Positions 1-9,188 of a DNA stretch of 28,580 nt are shown piece by piece. Where the stretch lies: positions 1-28,580 of the IMG/VR virus record IMGVR_UViG_3300025889_000704. One strand, 5' to 3'. The notes beneath the pieces were generated by a model, which was not told the origin of the DNA, did no database searches, and saw nothing but the letters and a program-made list of their open reading frames with translations. The position numbers were made by a program, and so were the translations under genes. The DNA comes from a virus. Within the stretch, counting starts at the first letter, position 1. Each line of letters starts with the position of its first letter.

Positions 1-633
1 TTCTATTACATTACCACCTAAAGGGTCTCTCAAGCCTCGACCAAATTCTGATCTAACAGCTTTAATATTTAGTCCTATGTTTTTGTTTATAGATGATAGG
101 AAACCAATCTCTTCATTTAATTTTTTTACTTCTACATCTGTGTCACTAAGACTATCTATTTTTTTGTAATTCTTTTCAATTTTTCTTAGATTCTTATGCA
201 CCACTAACATACCTGCAAAAATATCATCTGCTTTTACTAATTCTCCTGGCTCAAGTTTAATGAGCTTTCTAATAATTTGTCTTTCTCCTAATTGCTCAGC
301 ATACCGAATCATGTCTGCTGTAGTAACCTTACCTCTTTTTAAATAATCAAATAGTTTTTTATTTTTTTGTTTTATTATATTTAAATAATCACCTGTAAAA
401 GTGGTTGGTATTTCCATTGCGTCAAGATTTTCTAATACTTCTCTTCCATCAATAGTAGTAGAATTTTTAAATACTTTGTTAAATGCCTCTGACATTTCGG
501 CAGCTTCTGCTTCAGAAGTTCTTTTAATTATTATTTTACCTTCTTGCTGAACAATATCTTTATCATCTGGAATATCTTTTCCATATACTTTTTTCTCAGC
601 CTCTTCAGTAAATTTTATAAATTTTTTAAACAT
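1..633 (-). CDS. Large internal virion protein, N-terminal part (runs off window)
   Basis: This is an open frame of 211 codons from an ATG at 633 that leaves the window at base 1, so only the N-terminus is seen. The ATG has an upstream AGGTAA ribosome site about five bases away. The visible part is lysine- and glutamate-rich and mostly helical, with no signal peptide or membrane segment. I do not recognise a domain. It is the last visible gene of the leftward structural block, after the internal virion proteins. In T7-like phages that place is held by a very long ejected protein (T7 gp16 or DarB-like). That role is an inference from position only. Confidence 0.6.
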   Translation of the reverse strand, partial: MFKKFIKFTEEAEKKVYGKDIPDDKDIVQQEGKIIIKRTSEAEAAEMSEAFNKVFKNSTTIDGREVLENLDAMEIPTTFTGDYLNIIKQKNKKLFDYLKRGKVTTADMIRYAEQLGERQIIRKLIKLEPGELVKADDIFAGMLVVHKNLRKIEKNYKKIDSLSDTDVEVKKLNEEIGFLSSINKNIGLNIKAVRSEFGRGLRDPLGGNVIE

Positions 634-640
634 TACTTAC

Positions 641-835
641 CTATTTTTTTTGAAATTCTAATGGCAATTCTAACTCTTCTTCTGCTGATAATTTTTCTGG
701 CACATCTCCTAGATACATTAGGTCTAAATAATTTTCTCTTGTATAAGCTAAATTTAACTTTTTCATAAGTTTTTTTGCATCATTATCATTCCCATTCTGG
801 GGGATTGATTCCTCCTGCTTTTCGCTCAATCTCAT
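641..835 (-). CDS. Small acidic phage protein of unknown function
   Basis: A 64-residue protein starting at an ATG preceded by GAGGTGA, which is why I prefer 835 over the internal ATG at 766 (no clear ribosome site). It overlaps the end of the upstream virion gene by 50 bases. The second half, around YTRENYLDLMYLGDVPEKL followed by an acidic run ending ELELPLEFQKK, resembles a short acidic protein I have seen near structural genes of tailed phages, but I know no function. A small regulatory or assembly peptide is possible. The good ribosome site and protein-like composition support a real gene. Confidence 0.6.
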   Translation of the reverse strand: MRLSEKQEESIPQNGNDNDAKKLMKKLNLAYTRENYLDLMYLGDVPEKLSAEEELELPLEFQKK

Positions 836-2648
836 TTCTCACCTCATCTAAGTTAAGTTTGTTATTTCTATATTGATACCACAAATTGTCTATATCCTCA
901 ATGTTTTGCTTTTGCTTATATGTAGATGGAAACAATCCTCTTACAGCCTCCCATGTAATTGATTGCATTTCTCGTGGTAAAACTCCTCTTTCTTTTGCAG
1001 CTTTTCTATATGCATCAACATAAATACCATAACTTCCTTGTACTCCTGTGATTGCAGAATTTTTCATAGCTCCTGTAAAATCTTTAGGCTTCTTCTTTAT
1101 TTCTGGTGATGTTCCAAAATTGTGGTGTACAGGTGTACTATTTCCAGATAATGGTCTTAATGTAGCAGCAGCAACTGCATGAGTGTCAATAGTAACATCA
1201 CCTGCGGAAGAGTTAGGATCGATTATATTATTATAGAAATTTCTAACCTTGTGTTTATTGCCCATTAATTTAGATATAACCTTAACATCTCCACCGCTTT
1301 CATATGCATCAATAGCTTTTGAAATCATGTTTAAACTATTCCATGCTGTTTTAGCATTTTCACCTTTATCAGTTTTTACAAAATCAGCGAAGTCTCCTTC
1401 TGGAGTTAATGTTTTAAACGATCTATCATTGTATGTTTCATCATAAATTCTTAACCAAATAGATTTTTCTAATGTAGAGTCTAGGTCTGATAATTTTTTA
1501 TTTAGTATATTTGTTAATTGTTTACTATATCTCTGTGGTATTATGGTTTTTGCTTTCGCCTTCATAGTATTGTCAAACATAATATCTTTCTTATTTTTCA
1601 TTATATCTAATACTCTATATGCCAGACTAGCATTCATATACCAATCCTTTTGAGGCGATAAAGCTGCAATAACAGCTGCAACTGATTGTTCATTCGTATC
1701 AAATTCTTTTGCCCAATTTTTTGTAACTTTGTTTGCTCCGTCATACCATAATTTCGATCTTTGTCTTGTTTGCTCTGGAACTTTATCATAAAGCCAAAGT
1801 AAGTTATCTTTAAGGTGATTAATGTAAGTTTCTGAAACTTCATCAGCAGACTTTTGTATTTCATCTTTTTTTAAATTTGGGTAATCTTTGATGAGATTTA
1901 TATTATTCTCAAATATTTTTTTATTTGATTTTACTTCATTTAGACCAATATCAAGTTTGTTTTCTATAGGGTCAGCTTCTGGTTTTACTGCTGTAGGAAA
2001 TCTTCCAGAAATTCTTAAATCTGTAGGAGCTAGTTTGGACAACCCTTTATCAACCATCTTACCCATTTCACCTACACCCATACTAGACATAGTCATCGAA
2101 CCTTGATTCTCATCTACTCTTTTTTGTGCCGCTTCTCCCACTTGTTCTGATGTTTCTTTAATACTTTTGGCAACTGTAGGAGCTTGCTTGGCAGCTTCTT
2201 TGCCTACATTACCTACACCTAAAAACTCCCCTGCTACAAAGCCAGATTTAAAATCTTCTTTCTTTTGATCTGATACACTTAGATCATCAACAAAACTATC
2301 AAACATTCCTTTATAAAACTGTGATCCATAATTTTCTCTAGATAATGTCTCAAATGTATTCGCAAATGTTTCTAGTTTCTTACCATCTTCTGCACCGACA
2401 GACTTGCCTATACTTGCAAATAAACTAGCTAGATCAGTAGGGAAACCTAACGTAGCACCTACAGCTCCTGCTCCGATACTTGCAGTAGTACCTGCTACTC
2501 TTTCTAGACCTTCTCCTATGCTTTCAAGAAACGAGGGGTCTGGGTCTTTTACAATAGCCTGGAATACACCATCCTTTAATTCAAGGTCATACTCTATACC
2601 ATTGTTTTCAAACTCTTGTCTTTTAAATATTTCTTCAAACACATCCAT
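786..2648 (-). CDS. Internal virion protein with an HhH-glycosylase-like C-terminal domain
   Basis: This 620-residue protein sits where T7-like phages encode ejected internal core proteins. Residues about 50-85 are Gly/Ala-rich and hydrophobic, a possible membrane-active segment. Residues about 280-575 form a second domain with AALSPQKDW (328-336), KAKTI (365-369), LMGNKHKVRNFYNNI (461-475), VTIDTHA (485-491) and ITWEAVRGLFP (564-574). This pattern recurs in phage virion or polyvalent proteins (I recall a DUF7178-like family, uncertain). Its order resembles the helix-hairpin-helix GPD glycosylase core, with K467 and D488 in the positions of the catalytic Lys and Asp; that is inference. The gene starts two bases after the preceding stop. 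Confidence 0.7.
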   Translation of the reverse strand: MDVFEEIFKRQEFENNGIEYDLELKDGVFQAIVKDPDPSFLESIGEGLERVAGTTASIGAGAVGATLGFPTDLASLFASIGKSVGAEDGKKLETFANTFETLSRENYGSQFYKGMFDSFVDDLSVSDQKKEDFKSGFVAGEFLGVGNVGKEAAKQAPTVAKSIKETSEQVGEAAQKRVDENQGSMTMSSMGVGEMGKMVDKGLSKLAPTDLRISGRFPTAVKPEADPIENKLDIGLNEVKSNKKIFENNINLIKDYPNLKKDEIQKSADEVSETYINHLKDNLLWLYDKVPEQTRQRSKLWYDGANKVTKNWAKEFDTNEQSVAAVIAALSPQKDWYMNASLAYRVLDIMKNKKDIMFDNTMKAKAKTIIPQRYSKQLTNILNKKLSDLDSTLEKSIWLRIYDETYNDRSFKTLTPEGDFADFVKTDKGENAKTAWNSLNMISKAIDAYESGGDVKVISKLMGNKHKVRNFYNNIIDPNSSAGDVTIDTHAVAAATLRPLSGNSTPVHHNFGTSPEIKKKPKDFTGAMKNSAITGVQGSYGIYVDAYRKAAKERGVLPREMQSITWEAVRGLFPSTYKQKQNIEDIDNLWYQYRNNKLNLDEVRNEIERKAGGINPPEWE

Positions 2649-2650
2649 AA

Positions 2651-4399
2651 TTATTTATTCTCTATTTCTTGTATTTTTTTTAATTTTTTTTCTATATTAG
2701 TAACAGTATCAGGTACAATGTTTTTATTCCTTTCTGCTGCTGTTGACAACCCTTGTTGAGTAATGAATTCAATATATTGTAAAGCATCCTGTAATGACAA
2801 CATTTTTTTTGGATTTTCCCTCTCTCCACCATATTTCATGAAAGATATTTCTTTAAGATACCTATCTTTTTGTCCTAATAAGTTTTGGTTTGCTTTATCT
2901 CTAAACTCAATAATTTGTAACTTTTCTCTTTTTCTTATCTCAGCACTTATATCAAAGTCTTCACCTCGACCTTTGGCTTTGAGATAATCATCATACAAAC
3001 CTCTTAACAATTCATTGGCTAACTCTCTGTCATTTTTTTCTATCTCTGTGAGTCCTCTTGTATCTAAATTAATTTTATAAGATTGTTCAAAATATTTTGT
3101 TTTGTTCTTAAATTCAGTGTCTTCGTTTCTAGCAATTTCTTTTGCTAGGGTTTGGTAGTCTGCGTAAAGAATGTTTTCTCTATTATCTAGAAGTTCTTTT
3201 GATGTCAGTGATCCTCGTGTAGCTTTTAAAAATAAGTCGTCAGACTTTACTCTTTGTTCTTCATTTAAAATAAGTGGATGTATATCTGGACCTCGTTTTG
3301 CTAAGATTGTTTGCAAGGTGTTTTGTTTATCTATAGGTAATTGAGATAGTAGTTGTTCTGCAACATCGTAATTTTCTTGTATTATTGCAGTATTAAAATC
3401 TTTTTCTATTCGATCATTTTGTTTATTATATAATTTAATCTCATCATCTTGGGCTTTTATATTTAGTTCTTCTTGATCTATTAAATGTTTTATAAATTGT
3501 TCTTTCTCGTCTGCCTGTAAAAAATTGTATATCTTATTTATTCTTTCATTGTCAGTTTTATTATTACTAAGTAAGGCTAGGGCATCGTCACTTGCTTTAT
3601 CGTTTCTAAATGCCTCATCAAATCCTGCTTTAAATAAATAATCAGTAAATTTTTCTCTACTAGTATCTAAATCTTTTTTAAATACAGAAGGTGATATATT
3701 AGTGACGTAAGCTGCATCAGATATATCTCGTCTTGTTTTATTATATAAATCAGCTAGGCTACCACCAGAATCAAGTACAGCAGATATATCAGCTCCTAAT
3801 TTTTCATACCTAGTAAACACAGCCTCTGTATACAATCGTTTATCATTTTGCTCTTGTATCTTTGCTACATCTGTTGCGTAATTTTTTAAATATCCATTAG
3901 CAGTAACACTTAGACTAGCCTTTACCTTTGTCTGAACTTCTGGAAACTTTTTTATCATGTCAGTATAACCATTGACAGCCGAGTCAAGCCTATCTGCATA
4001 TTCCTCAATAGATACTTTATCTTGTTTTGATTTTACATCTATATCAGTAAATTGTTGCAAGGCAGTGGTCTCAACATCTAAGATCAGACCTTCTAATGCA
4101 GCACTTCTAGCTGCTCTACCTTTTGCTCCGTATCCATAATTCTTTAAAACATCTTCTCCTGTTTTCCTGGCATTAGCTAATTGTTCAAGGGTGATTGGAT
4201 TAGCAGCTCCATACATTTCGCCTTCCTCTACTGCTCTTGTCTCCATCTCCTTATAGAAAAAGTTTGACATTTGATTAAGACTACTAGCAAGCTGACTCAT
4301 GCCACTTGCCTGCTGTTCAAACATTCCTGCTTCAGCGGAAGCACTTGGGTCATAGCTTGGACTAAAAAATTGTCTTTGTAATGTTCTTCTTGTTGCCAT
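2651..4399 (-). CDS. Internal virion protein, long helical (T7 gp15 position)
   Basis: A 582-residue, charged, almost entirely helical protein with long stretches predicted to be coiled coil (roughly 160-330 and 430-580). It has no signal peptide and no membrane helix. The N-terminus is Ser/Gln/Met-rich. It begins immediately after the stop of the upstream 193-residue virion gene, indicating coupled translation in the tail/internal-core cluster. By order (tail adaptor, nozzle, small internal protein, this, then the glycosylase-like protein) it matches the middle internal core protein that podoviruses eject with their DNA. No motif gives an enzymatic role. Confidence 0.65.
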   Translation of the reverse strand: MATRRTLQRQFFSPSYDPSASAEAGMFEQQASGMSQLASSLNQMSNFFYKEMETRAVEEGEMYGAANPITLEQLANARKTGEDVLKNYGYGAKGRAARSAALEGLILDVETTALQQFTDIDVKSKQDKVSIEEYADRLDSAVNGYTDMIKKFPEVQTKVKASLSVTANGYLKNYATDVAKIQEQNDKRLYTEAVFTRYEKLGADISAVLDSGGSLADLYNKTRRDISDAAYVTNISPSVFKKDLDTSREKFTDYLFKAGFDEAFRNDKASDDALALLSNNKTDNERINKIYNFLQADEKEQFIKHLIDQEELNIKAQDDEIKLYNKQNDRIEKDFNTAIIQENYDVAEQLLSQLPIDKQNTLQTILAKRGPDIHPLILNEEQRVKSDDLFLKATRGSLTSKELLDNRENILYADYQTLAKEIARNEDTEFKNKTKYFEQSYKINLDTRGLTEIEKNDRELANELLRGLYDDYLKAKGRGEDFDISAEIRKREKLQIIEFRDKANQNLLGQKDRYLKEISFMKYGGERENPKKMLSLQDALQYIEFITQQGLSTAAERNKNIVPDTVTNIEKKLKKIQEIENK

Positions 4400-4981
4400 C
4401 TATCCTCCGAATGCTGGTCCTACTCTACTTGCCATAGATACATTTCTTGTTCCTGCGGCACCTACTCCTTGAAAAGCACTAGCTGAATATCCAGAGCCAC
4501 CACCTAGGCTTAGTCCTTCGAATGCACCAGATAGTCCTGCTTGAAAGCCTGCCATTGCTAAGTTACCGAGAGCTTTAGTTCGAGCTTGAGAGGCAGCCAT
4601 CTGACCTCTGTACTCTAAGTATCCTGCTTCTCTGTTCGCTTGTTCTACCGCTAACAATGCATCCATCTCAGTTATACCAAAGTCTAGTGAGGCAGGTCGT
4701 AATACTTGTTGCCTGCTTACTGTCTGAACTGATCCCACTGTAGGAATAACTGCACTTGCATATCCTCCTGCAAGGTTTGAGGCTAGAGCCACTTTAGCTC
4801 GTCTCAGTATCTCATTGCCTTTTTCTTTAGCTTCTACTGCTTCTACTCTGCCCTGTAATCTTCTGTTACGAGCTTGAGCATTATAAAACTCTTGTTCGGA
4901 TTTTCCTGCGGCTACAGTACTCCTGTACTGCAATGCAGACATTACTAAACCAATTCCACCAAATACCGCTGACGCACTCAT
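4400..4981 (-). CDS. Internal virion protein, small (T7 gp14 position)
   Basis: A 193-residue protein. Residues 1-20 are hydrophobic (a single membrane-like segment, FGGIGLVMSALQY). Residues 25-75 and 105-135 are Ala/Gln/Arg/Glu-rich helices, and the C-terminal 45 residues are Gly/Ser/Ala-rich. Its start ATG overlaps the stop of the tail nozzle gene in an ATGA arrangement. Small internal proteins directly after the nozzle gene in T7-like phages (gp14) form the outer-membrane part of the DNA ejection channel, and this composition fits that. The role is assigned from gene order and composition. Confidence 0.65.
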   Translation of the reverse strand: MSASAVFGGIGLVMSALQYRSTVAAGKSEQEFYNAQARNRRLQGRVEAVEAKEKGNEILRRAKVALASNLAGGYASAVIPTVGSVQTVSRQQVLRPASLDFGITEMDALLAVEQANREAGYLEYRGQMAASQARTKALGNLAMAGFQAGLSGAFEGLSLGGGSGYSASAFQGVGAAGTRNVSMASRVGPAFGG

Positions 4982-7230
4982 TGACTACCACTCACATTGT
5001 ATTCTAAACCAAGTAACGTAAAAAACAAGGGCTTAGTTTGGGTTATCTCTATCTGAGCTTCCGTACTAAATCCAAGTATCGGAGTCACTCTTTTACGTCC
5101 AGAAAATACAGTCTCAGAAGAATCTAAAGTGTAGGGAAATTGTTTTAACGGAACTTCTTTACCATTGATCGCAATGTTTTGTGTCTGAAATAAAATAGGA
5201 CTAGCATCTACAATTCTTTTCTTACGTCCTACCATAGTGCCAGAAGAAAGTCTTGGTTCGGCAGGTAATGTTTTAGCTAGGACATCGTAATGTAAACCCA
5301 CCTCGACATAAGTCGTAGGGACTTGATCTATCGTTATTTGCCCAGACGAAACAGTTTTCGTACCCAAGAATATATCATCCCTAATAACTTCCACAGTTTC
5401 TCCTTCCAGGTGTGTAAGACCGGATACTGTTGTTGAGGTAGGCTTAGACCCATCATTACTCCCATCAAAAAGCTGGAAGCTAGCATCAGTAGTTCTGTCA
5501 TCATCTAATAACTCCACATAATATTTTGTTGATGAATTAATTGTTCTTTTTACAATAACATATATATCGTTAATATCCACACTACAATCTTCAAAAGTTC
5601 CGTCCGTAATAAACTCTGAAGGAGCTACAACCTTTTGTGTTCTATGTATAGAGTATGCTGCCATAGTGCCATCGGTTCCATTCACAATAATTAATAAATC
5701 ACCATCGTCAGTAGAGGTGGCTCGTCTGAACGTAATCTTAACAGGACTTTTAAGAAGGTGGCTAGATAGTAAGGATATGTTATTAGATTGATAGGATAAC
5801 TCTACGTCACTAAATAAAAATTCTCGTAAGGCTTTTCCAGATCGCTGTAAGAATATAGTACCACCCTCCGCAGCTACAGGCATAATGTTTTCTTTTGATC
5901 CAGATTTAGTGGCTGCTTTTAATGTGAGGTTTTGCGGAGTAATCGGTTCGGACTCAGCCTGCTGAACGTACCACTCATTGCCTGTCGTAAATATTTGTAA
6001 ATCACGTCCACTACGCAAACCTGTAATTGCGTTAACAGTATCCGATGATAATAAAGCAAATATGGAATCGTCATCAAGCCCTTCTGATTCTAAGAAATTA
6101 AAGAAGTCGGATATCTTACTACCAATCAATGCGGAAGGTAAAGATTTAGTACCGCCAAAGTATAAACGACCCTCATGAAATACTGCACTTCTAGGAAAGC
6201 CTCGATCAGTGCTAAATACATCCTCATACCCAAACTCTAACTCATAATCACTTTGAGCTGACGTATTATAGAACGGAACTTCTACATTGGTTTTAACTTT
6301 TGTACTAGAAGTAATCTCAACAATCTTTGCTCGACCGAATCCGTTAATTACTTGAACATACTGTCCGACCATACTTGTAATTGTAAATGTAGACGTGTTG
6401 TCTGGTTGTGTAGTCCAATTCTCTGAAACAGTGGCTACTTTGCTTGAATGTACATAATCCGATATAATTCTAGTTTGTCCAGAGCCTGTACCTCCTGTAA
6501 TTTTTATTGTTGAGCCATTATAAATATCATTATTACTCGAAGCTCCACTGTGTAACGTAATTGTATTAGTGCCACCTGCTTGAGCAGTATCGCTTGCACC
6601 ATCATGAAAAACGTGTGTAGAAGCTGTTATATCGGATGTGCCATCAATCGAGCTTGGTGTAATTGTTCCAGAAGGTGTGGTGGTATTTAAATTAAAAGCA
6701 AACTTTGGTGAAGTAAGAGTAATGGTAGTAGCGGTCCACGCAGTATTAGTTGCACCTCTCTCTATTTTCAAAGGAGCTAAATCCTCATTAACAATTATGA
6801 GTGTGTCGGCTGATTGCGTAAACGACACCTTGTCGAAAGATATATTACCAAAGGTAAGTGTTAAATAATTATTACCAGACCCATTAATATTAGTTACAAG
6901 TGAGCCACTATTAAAAACAAACATCCTCGTATTGTTAGATGATGCAGTAGAGATTTTAACGAAGACTAACATAAACGAATCGGTAGTAGAAAATTCAAAT
7001 GGAATAAGTCGTATGCCTTGTTGAGCTGTAATACCAGATCCTAAATGACTAGTGATGTCGAGTAGAAACTGAGTGCCAGGTCTACGTTCTATAGCTCCTT
7101 GCGGAATACAAACAATGTTAGTCGCTTTCTCTAAAGCATTCTGATATTGCTGAATGTCCACCCTACCTTTTACGAGAGGGTCAAACTCACCCATAGTGAA
7201 TGACGATTGATACTGAACTATTCTCGACAT
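4978..7230 (-). CDS. Tail tubular protein B (tail nozzle)
   Basis: This 750-residue protein opens with SSFTMGEFDPLVKGRVD and ATNIVCIPQGAIERRPGTQ, the signature of the T7 gp12-type tail nozzle family ("F..GE.sP...GR.D...Y..g....N....pqG...rRPGt"). The rest is beta-rich with many Thr/Ser/Gly repeats, as expected for a six-bladed nozzle subunit that extends the portal channel to the tail tip. Length is close to T7 gp12 (794 residues). Its start overlaps the stop of the adaptor gene as TAATG, so translation of the two is probably coupled. Confidence 0.93.
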   Translation of the reverse strand: MSRIVQYQSSFTMGEFDPLVKGRVDIQQYQNALEKATNIVCIPQGAIERRPGTQFLLDITSHLGSGITAQQGIRLIPFEFSTTDSFMLVFVKISTASSNNTRMFVFNSGSLVTNINGSGNNYLTLTFGNISFDKVSFTQSADTLIIVNEDLAPLKIERGATNTAWTATTITLTSPKFAFNLNTTTPSGTITPSSIDGTSDITASTHVFHDGASDTAQAGGTNTITLHSGASSNNDIYNGSTIKITGGTGSGQTRIISDYVHSSKVATVSENWTTQPDNTSTFTITSMVGQYVQVINGFGRAKIVEITSSTKVKTNVEVPFYNTSAQSDYELEFGYEDVFSTDRGFPRSAVFHEGRLYFGGTKSLPSALIGSKISDFFNFLESEGLDDDSIFALLSSDTVNAITGLRSGRDLQIFTTGNEWYVQQAESEPITPQNLTLKAATKSGSKENIMPVAAEGGTIFLQRSGKALREFLFSDVELSYQSNNISLLSSHLLKSPVKITFRRATSTDDGDLLIIVNGTDGTMAAYSIHRTQKVVAPSEFITDGTFEDCSVDINDIYVIVKRTINSSTKYYVELLDDDRTTDASFQLFDGSNDGSKPTSTTVSGLTHLEGETVEVIRDDIFLGTKTVSSGQITIDQVPTTYVEVGLHYDVLAKTLPAEPRLSSGTMVGRKKRIVDASPILFQTQNIAINGKEVPLKQFPYTLDSSETVFSGRKRVTPILGFSTEAQIEITQTKPLFFTLLGLEYNVSGSQ

Positions 7231-7847
7231 TAACTGCGAACCTCAGTAAGTAAATACTGAGCAATAACAGGTGGGGTTTCTCCTGCGCCATCTAAGTTAA
7301 TAGCAGTTCTAAAGTATCCACCTCTATTGTTCTCAGCTACAGTACCGAGGGCAATCTGTTTATAGTATGCACCTTTCTCGGTTTGATCTGTAATTGTTTC
7401 AGCCAAGTTCCAGGCTAACATATATACAAGGAGTTGTACGAAATACGTTGGTAGTTTACCCTCTACGATATCCTGTTGATAGTCTACAAATATTTGTTCT
7501 CTATCCGTTAATAATGTCTGACCTTGTATTGTCCAATCAGTAATAGGAGCAGCTCCTCGATCACTACTTGCATAGACAGTTCTTGGTACACTATTTAACA
7601 TATCTGGGGGGAGGGCGAATTGATATAGAAAATGTGCGGTGGGAGCTGTTGATAATCGAGAAAGCTGTTCCTTTTTTAAAGTAAAACTCCAAGGATACAT
7701 TCCTAGAGTAGTAGCTTTAACTTTGGGATATATGATTGAACACGCATTGCCGACAGCAGTTCCGTTAGTAAAGTTTGATATAGTGTCAGCTCCTAATAGT
7801 AGTAGGGATTGGTTTGCTATGCTGACTTGAGTATCTCCTGCTGCCAT
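7230..7847 (-). CDS. Tail tubular protein A (portal-nozzle adaptor)
   Basis: A 205-residue protein of the T7 gp11 adaptor type. The N-terminus, SIANQSLLLLGADTISNF, then CSIIYPKVKATTLGMYPWSF, is diagnostic ("iaN.AL..lG...I.......a..........rd..L...pW.FA"). It forms the ring joining portal to nozzle. The ATG has an AAGGAA ribosome site six bases upstream. A stem-loop lies just upstream, between it and the small gene at 7898, so adaptor and nozzle may be expressed at a lower level than capsid. Confidence 0.92.
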   Translation of the reverse strand: MAAGDTQVSIANQSLLLLGADTISNFTNGTAVGNACSIIYPKVKATTLGMYPWSFTLKKEQLSRLSTAPTAHFLYQFALPPDMLNSVPRTVYASSDRGAAPITDWTIQGQTLLTDREQIFVDYQQDIVEGKLPTYFVQLLVYMLAWNLAETITDQTEKGAYYKQIALGTVAENNRGGYFRTAINLDGAGETPPVIAQYLLTEVRS

Positions 7848-7861
7848 AAAAAATTCCTTAT

Positions 7862-7885
7862 AAAAGTAGGGAGCCGAAGCTCCCC
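7862..7885 (-). terminator. Stem-loop with TTCG tetraloop, probable (partial) terminator
   Basis: On the leftward strand GGGAGC, TTCG and GCTCCC (7884 to 7869) form a six-base-pair perfect hairpin with a very stable UUCG loop, followed by TACTTTTAT, a broken U-tract. It falls in the 50-base gap after the capsid and downstream small gene and before tail adaptor. A leaky intrinsic terminator or RNA-processing stop that keeps capsid mRNA more abundant than tail mRNA would fit. Confidence 0.6.
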
Positions 7886-7897
7886 ACAGTTTATTAT

Positions 7898-8173
7898 TTA
7901 GTCAGAGTCAGCAACACTAATTGCTGTTCCATCACTCACATCAACTACACCACTAGCATTGCTTAATACAATTACTAGAGAAGCAGTAGGTGTGTTTGAG
8001 TCGTGAACATAAATTAGATCACCAACTTTTACTTCATCAGATACACTATTAAAATATCCAGAAGTATTTACAGTTGCGATAGCATCTGCTGAAGTGTACG
8101 TCCACATTTGTGGAGCACTACCTCGTTTGCTCATGCCACCAATAGGATTCCATCCTGTTCTTGCGAATGCCAT
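7898..8173 (-). CDS. Small capsid-associated protein (possible decoration protein)
   Basis: A 91-residue protein that follows the capsid gene by ten bases and has no recognised catalytic motif. It starts MAFARTGWNPIGGMSKRG and then has a compact, beta-rich stretch with VKVGDLIYVHDS and an acidic end. Small Gly/Val/Asp-rich proteins encoded right after the capsid in podoviruses and in many marine phages are often head decoration or fibre-like proteins. That role is inferred from position and size. The same mRNA probably makes it in high amounts, since the terminator-like hairpin lies just after it. Confidence 0.65.
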   Translation of the reverse strand: MAFARTGWNPIGGMSKRGSAPQMWTYTSADAIATVNTSGYFNSVSDEVKVGDLIYVHDSNTPTASLVIVLSNASGVVDVSDGTAISVADSD

Positions 8174-8183
8174 AATTTACCTC

Positions 8184-9038
8184 CTAAGACTCTCTACAAG
8201 TTACTTGAACTAGACCGGCAGTATCAATAACCGCTGCTCCAGCACTATACATGGCACTTACCAGGAAGGACGTTTTTTCCGGTATATAGTTCACCTCAAC
8301 CTTAGGTGCTACTGATACACCACAGCCTGTAGATGACTTATGAAAGAAAAAAGTTTTCCTGTCACTTGATCCATCAAGATTTAAGCCGCCTTCGTCTCTA
8401 TCACCTACAATATGAAACTGAAAGCCCATCATAGTGTTAAGCTCACCTGCGACAAGTGCTTTGATGTTTTGGAAATCGCCACTAATTGCCCTTTCATCGC
8501 CAAGAAGACCTGCGAGATTGTTCGCATGAATAATTGCGTGTCTGTCGCTTGGAGGAACATTAGCTGCATCAAGAGCTTTCTTAGCTGCAATGATTTTACC
8601 AATATTCAAGTCAGAAGCTGCGGCTGAACCAGAAGTTACAACTGTATTAGCAATCGTAGTGCCTGGAGAAGCTGCTTCCATTACATCGATTATTATTTGA
8701 TCTTCTCTTCTAGCAATCGCTTTACCAACAACTTGAGCCAACTCTTGTCTCTCATCGAAGTTCACTTTTGCTTGGTCGAAAATATCGCTATATTCAGCAG
8801 CTATGTAATCTGTCATAGTCGCTGTCACTGATCCGAATGAAGTGTTTAACGGAACAACGTCTGTTTGTGGTGTTCTTACTTGAGATACACCTTTTCCGAT
8901 AGTAGGAAATTTTACAGTTGAACCATTAACATTAGTTCTCATTCGTACAGCATTTCTTAGTACTGCTTCACCCTGGTAGGCTTGTTTTACTTCAGCCTCA
9001 AAGAGAGTGATAAATGCAGTTGATAGTCCTGTACTCAT
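8184..9038 (-). CDS. Major capsid protein
   Basis: A 284-residue protein between scaffold and tail adaptor. The N-terminal helix (AFITLFEAEVKQAYQG), an early loop with VRMRTNV and FPTIGKG, and a later VEVNYIPEKTSFLVSAMYSAGAAVID are typical of coat proteins of this phage type. The HK97 fold is assumed from the family, not seen. The ATG is preceded by AAGGAGTACAA, a strong ribosome site, and by its own promoter and structured leader. This agrees with the need for several hundred copies per virion. Confidence 0.88.
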   Translation of the reverse strand: MSTGLSTAFITLFEAEVKQAYQGEAVLRNAVRMRTNVNGSTVKFPTIGKGVSQVRTPQTDVVPLNTSFGSVTATMTDYIAAEYSDIFDQAKVNFDERQELAQVVGKAIARREDQIIIDVMEAASPGTTIANTVVTSGSAAASDLNIGKIIAAKKALDAANVPPSDRHAIIHANNLAGLLGDERAISGDFQNIKALVAGELNTMMGFQFHIVGDRDEGGLNLDGSSDRKTFFFHKSSTGCGVSVAPKVEVNYIPEKTSFLVSAMYSAGAAVIDTAGLVQVTCRES

Positions 9039-9104
9039 TTGTACTCCTTATTAAAGTTAAATATAAAAAACTAATCGCCTATCGGTTATTGAAAAAATTC
9101 AGCC

Positions 9105-9170
9105 TTGGCTACAAGATTACGTTCTTGCAACGACTCATTTCTGAGTAGCCAAACTTGCCCTAGATTAGGG
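9105..9170 (-). promoter_or_regulatory. Structured 5' leader of the capsid mRNA
   Basis: TTGGCTAC (9105-9112) and GTAGCCAA (9145-9152) are perfect eight-base complements. Inside, ACTCA (9133-9137) and TGAGT (9142-9146) can form an alternative small hairpin that competes with the long stem. Next to it CCCTA (9158-9162) and TAGGG (9166-9170) close another hairpin. All would lie in the untranslated leader of a transcript starting near 9182, about 65 bases or more from the capsid ATG. A stabilising or translation-controlling role is an inference. Confidence 0.45.
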
Positions 9171-9188
9171 TTGTAAGTTAATACTTTA

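Noticed and set aside
544-768. Rightward hydrophobic frame of 74 codons
   Set aside because: Long Phe/Leu/Ile runs are the complement of Lys/Glu-rich genes on the leftward strand; no start signal.
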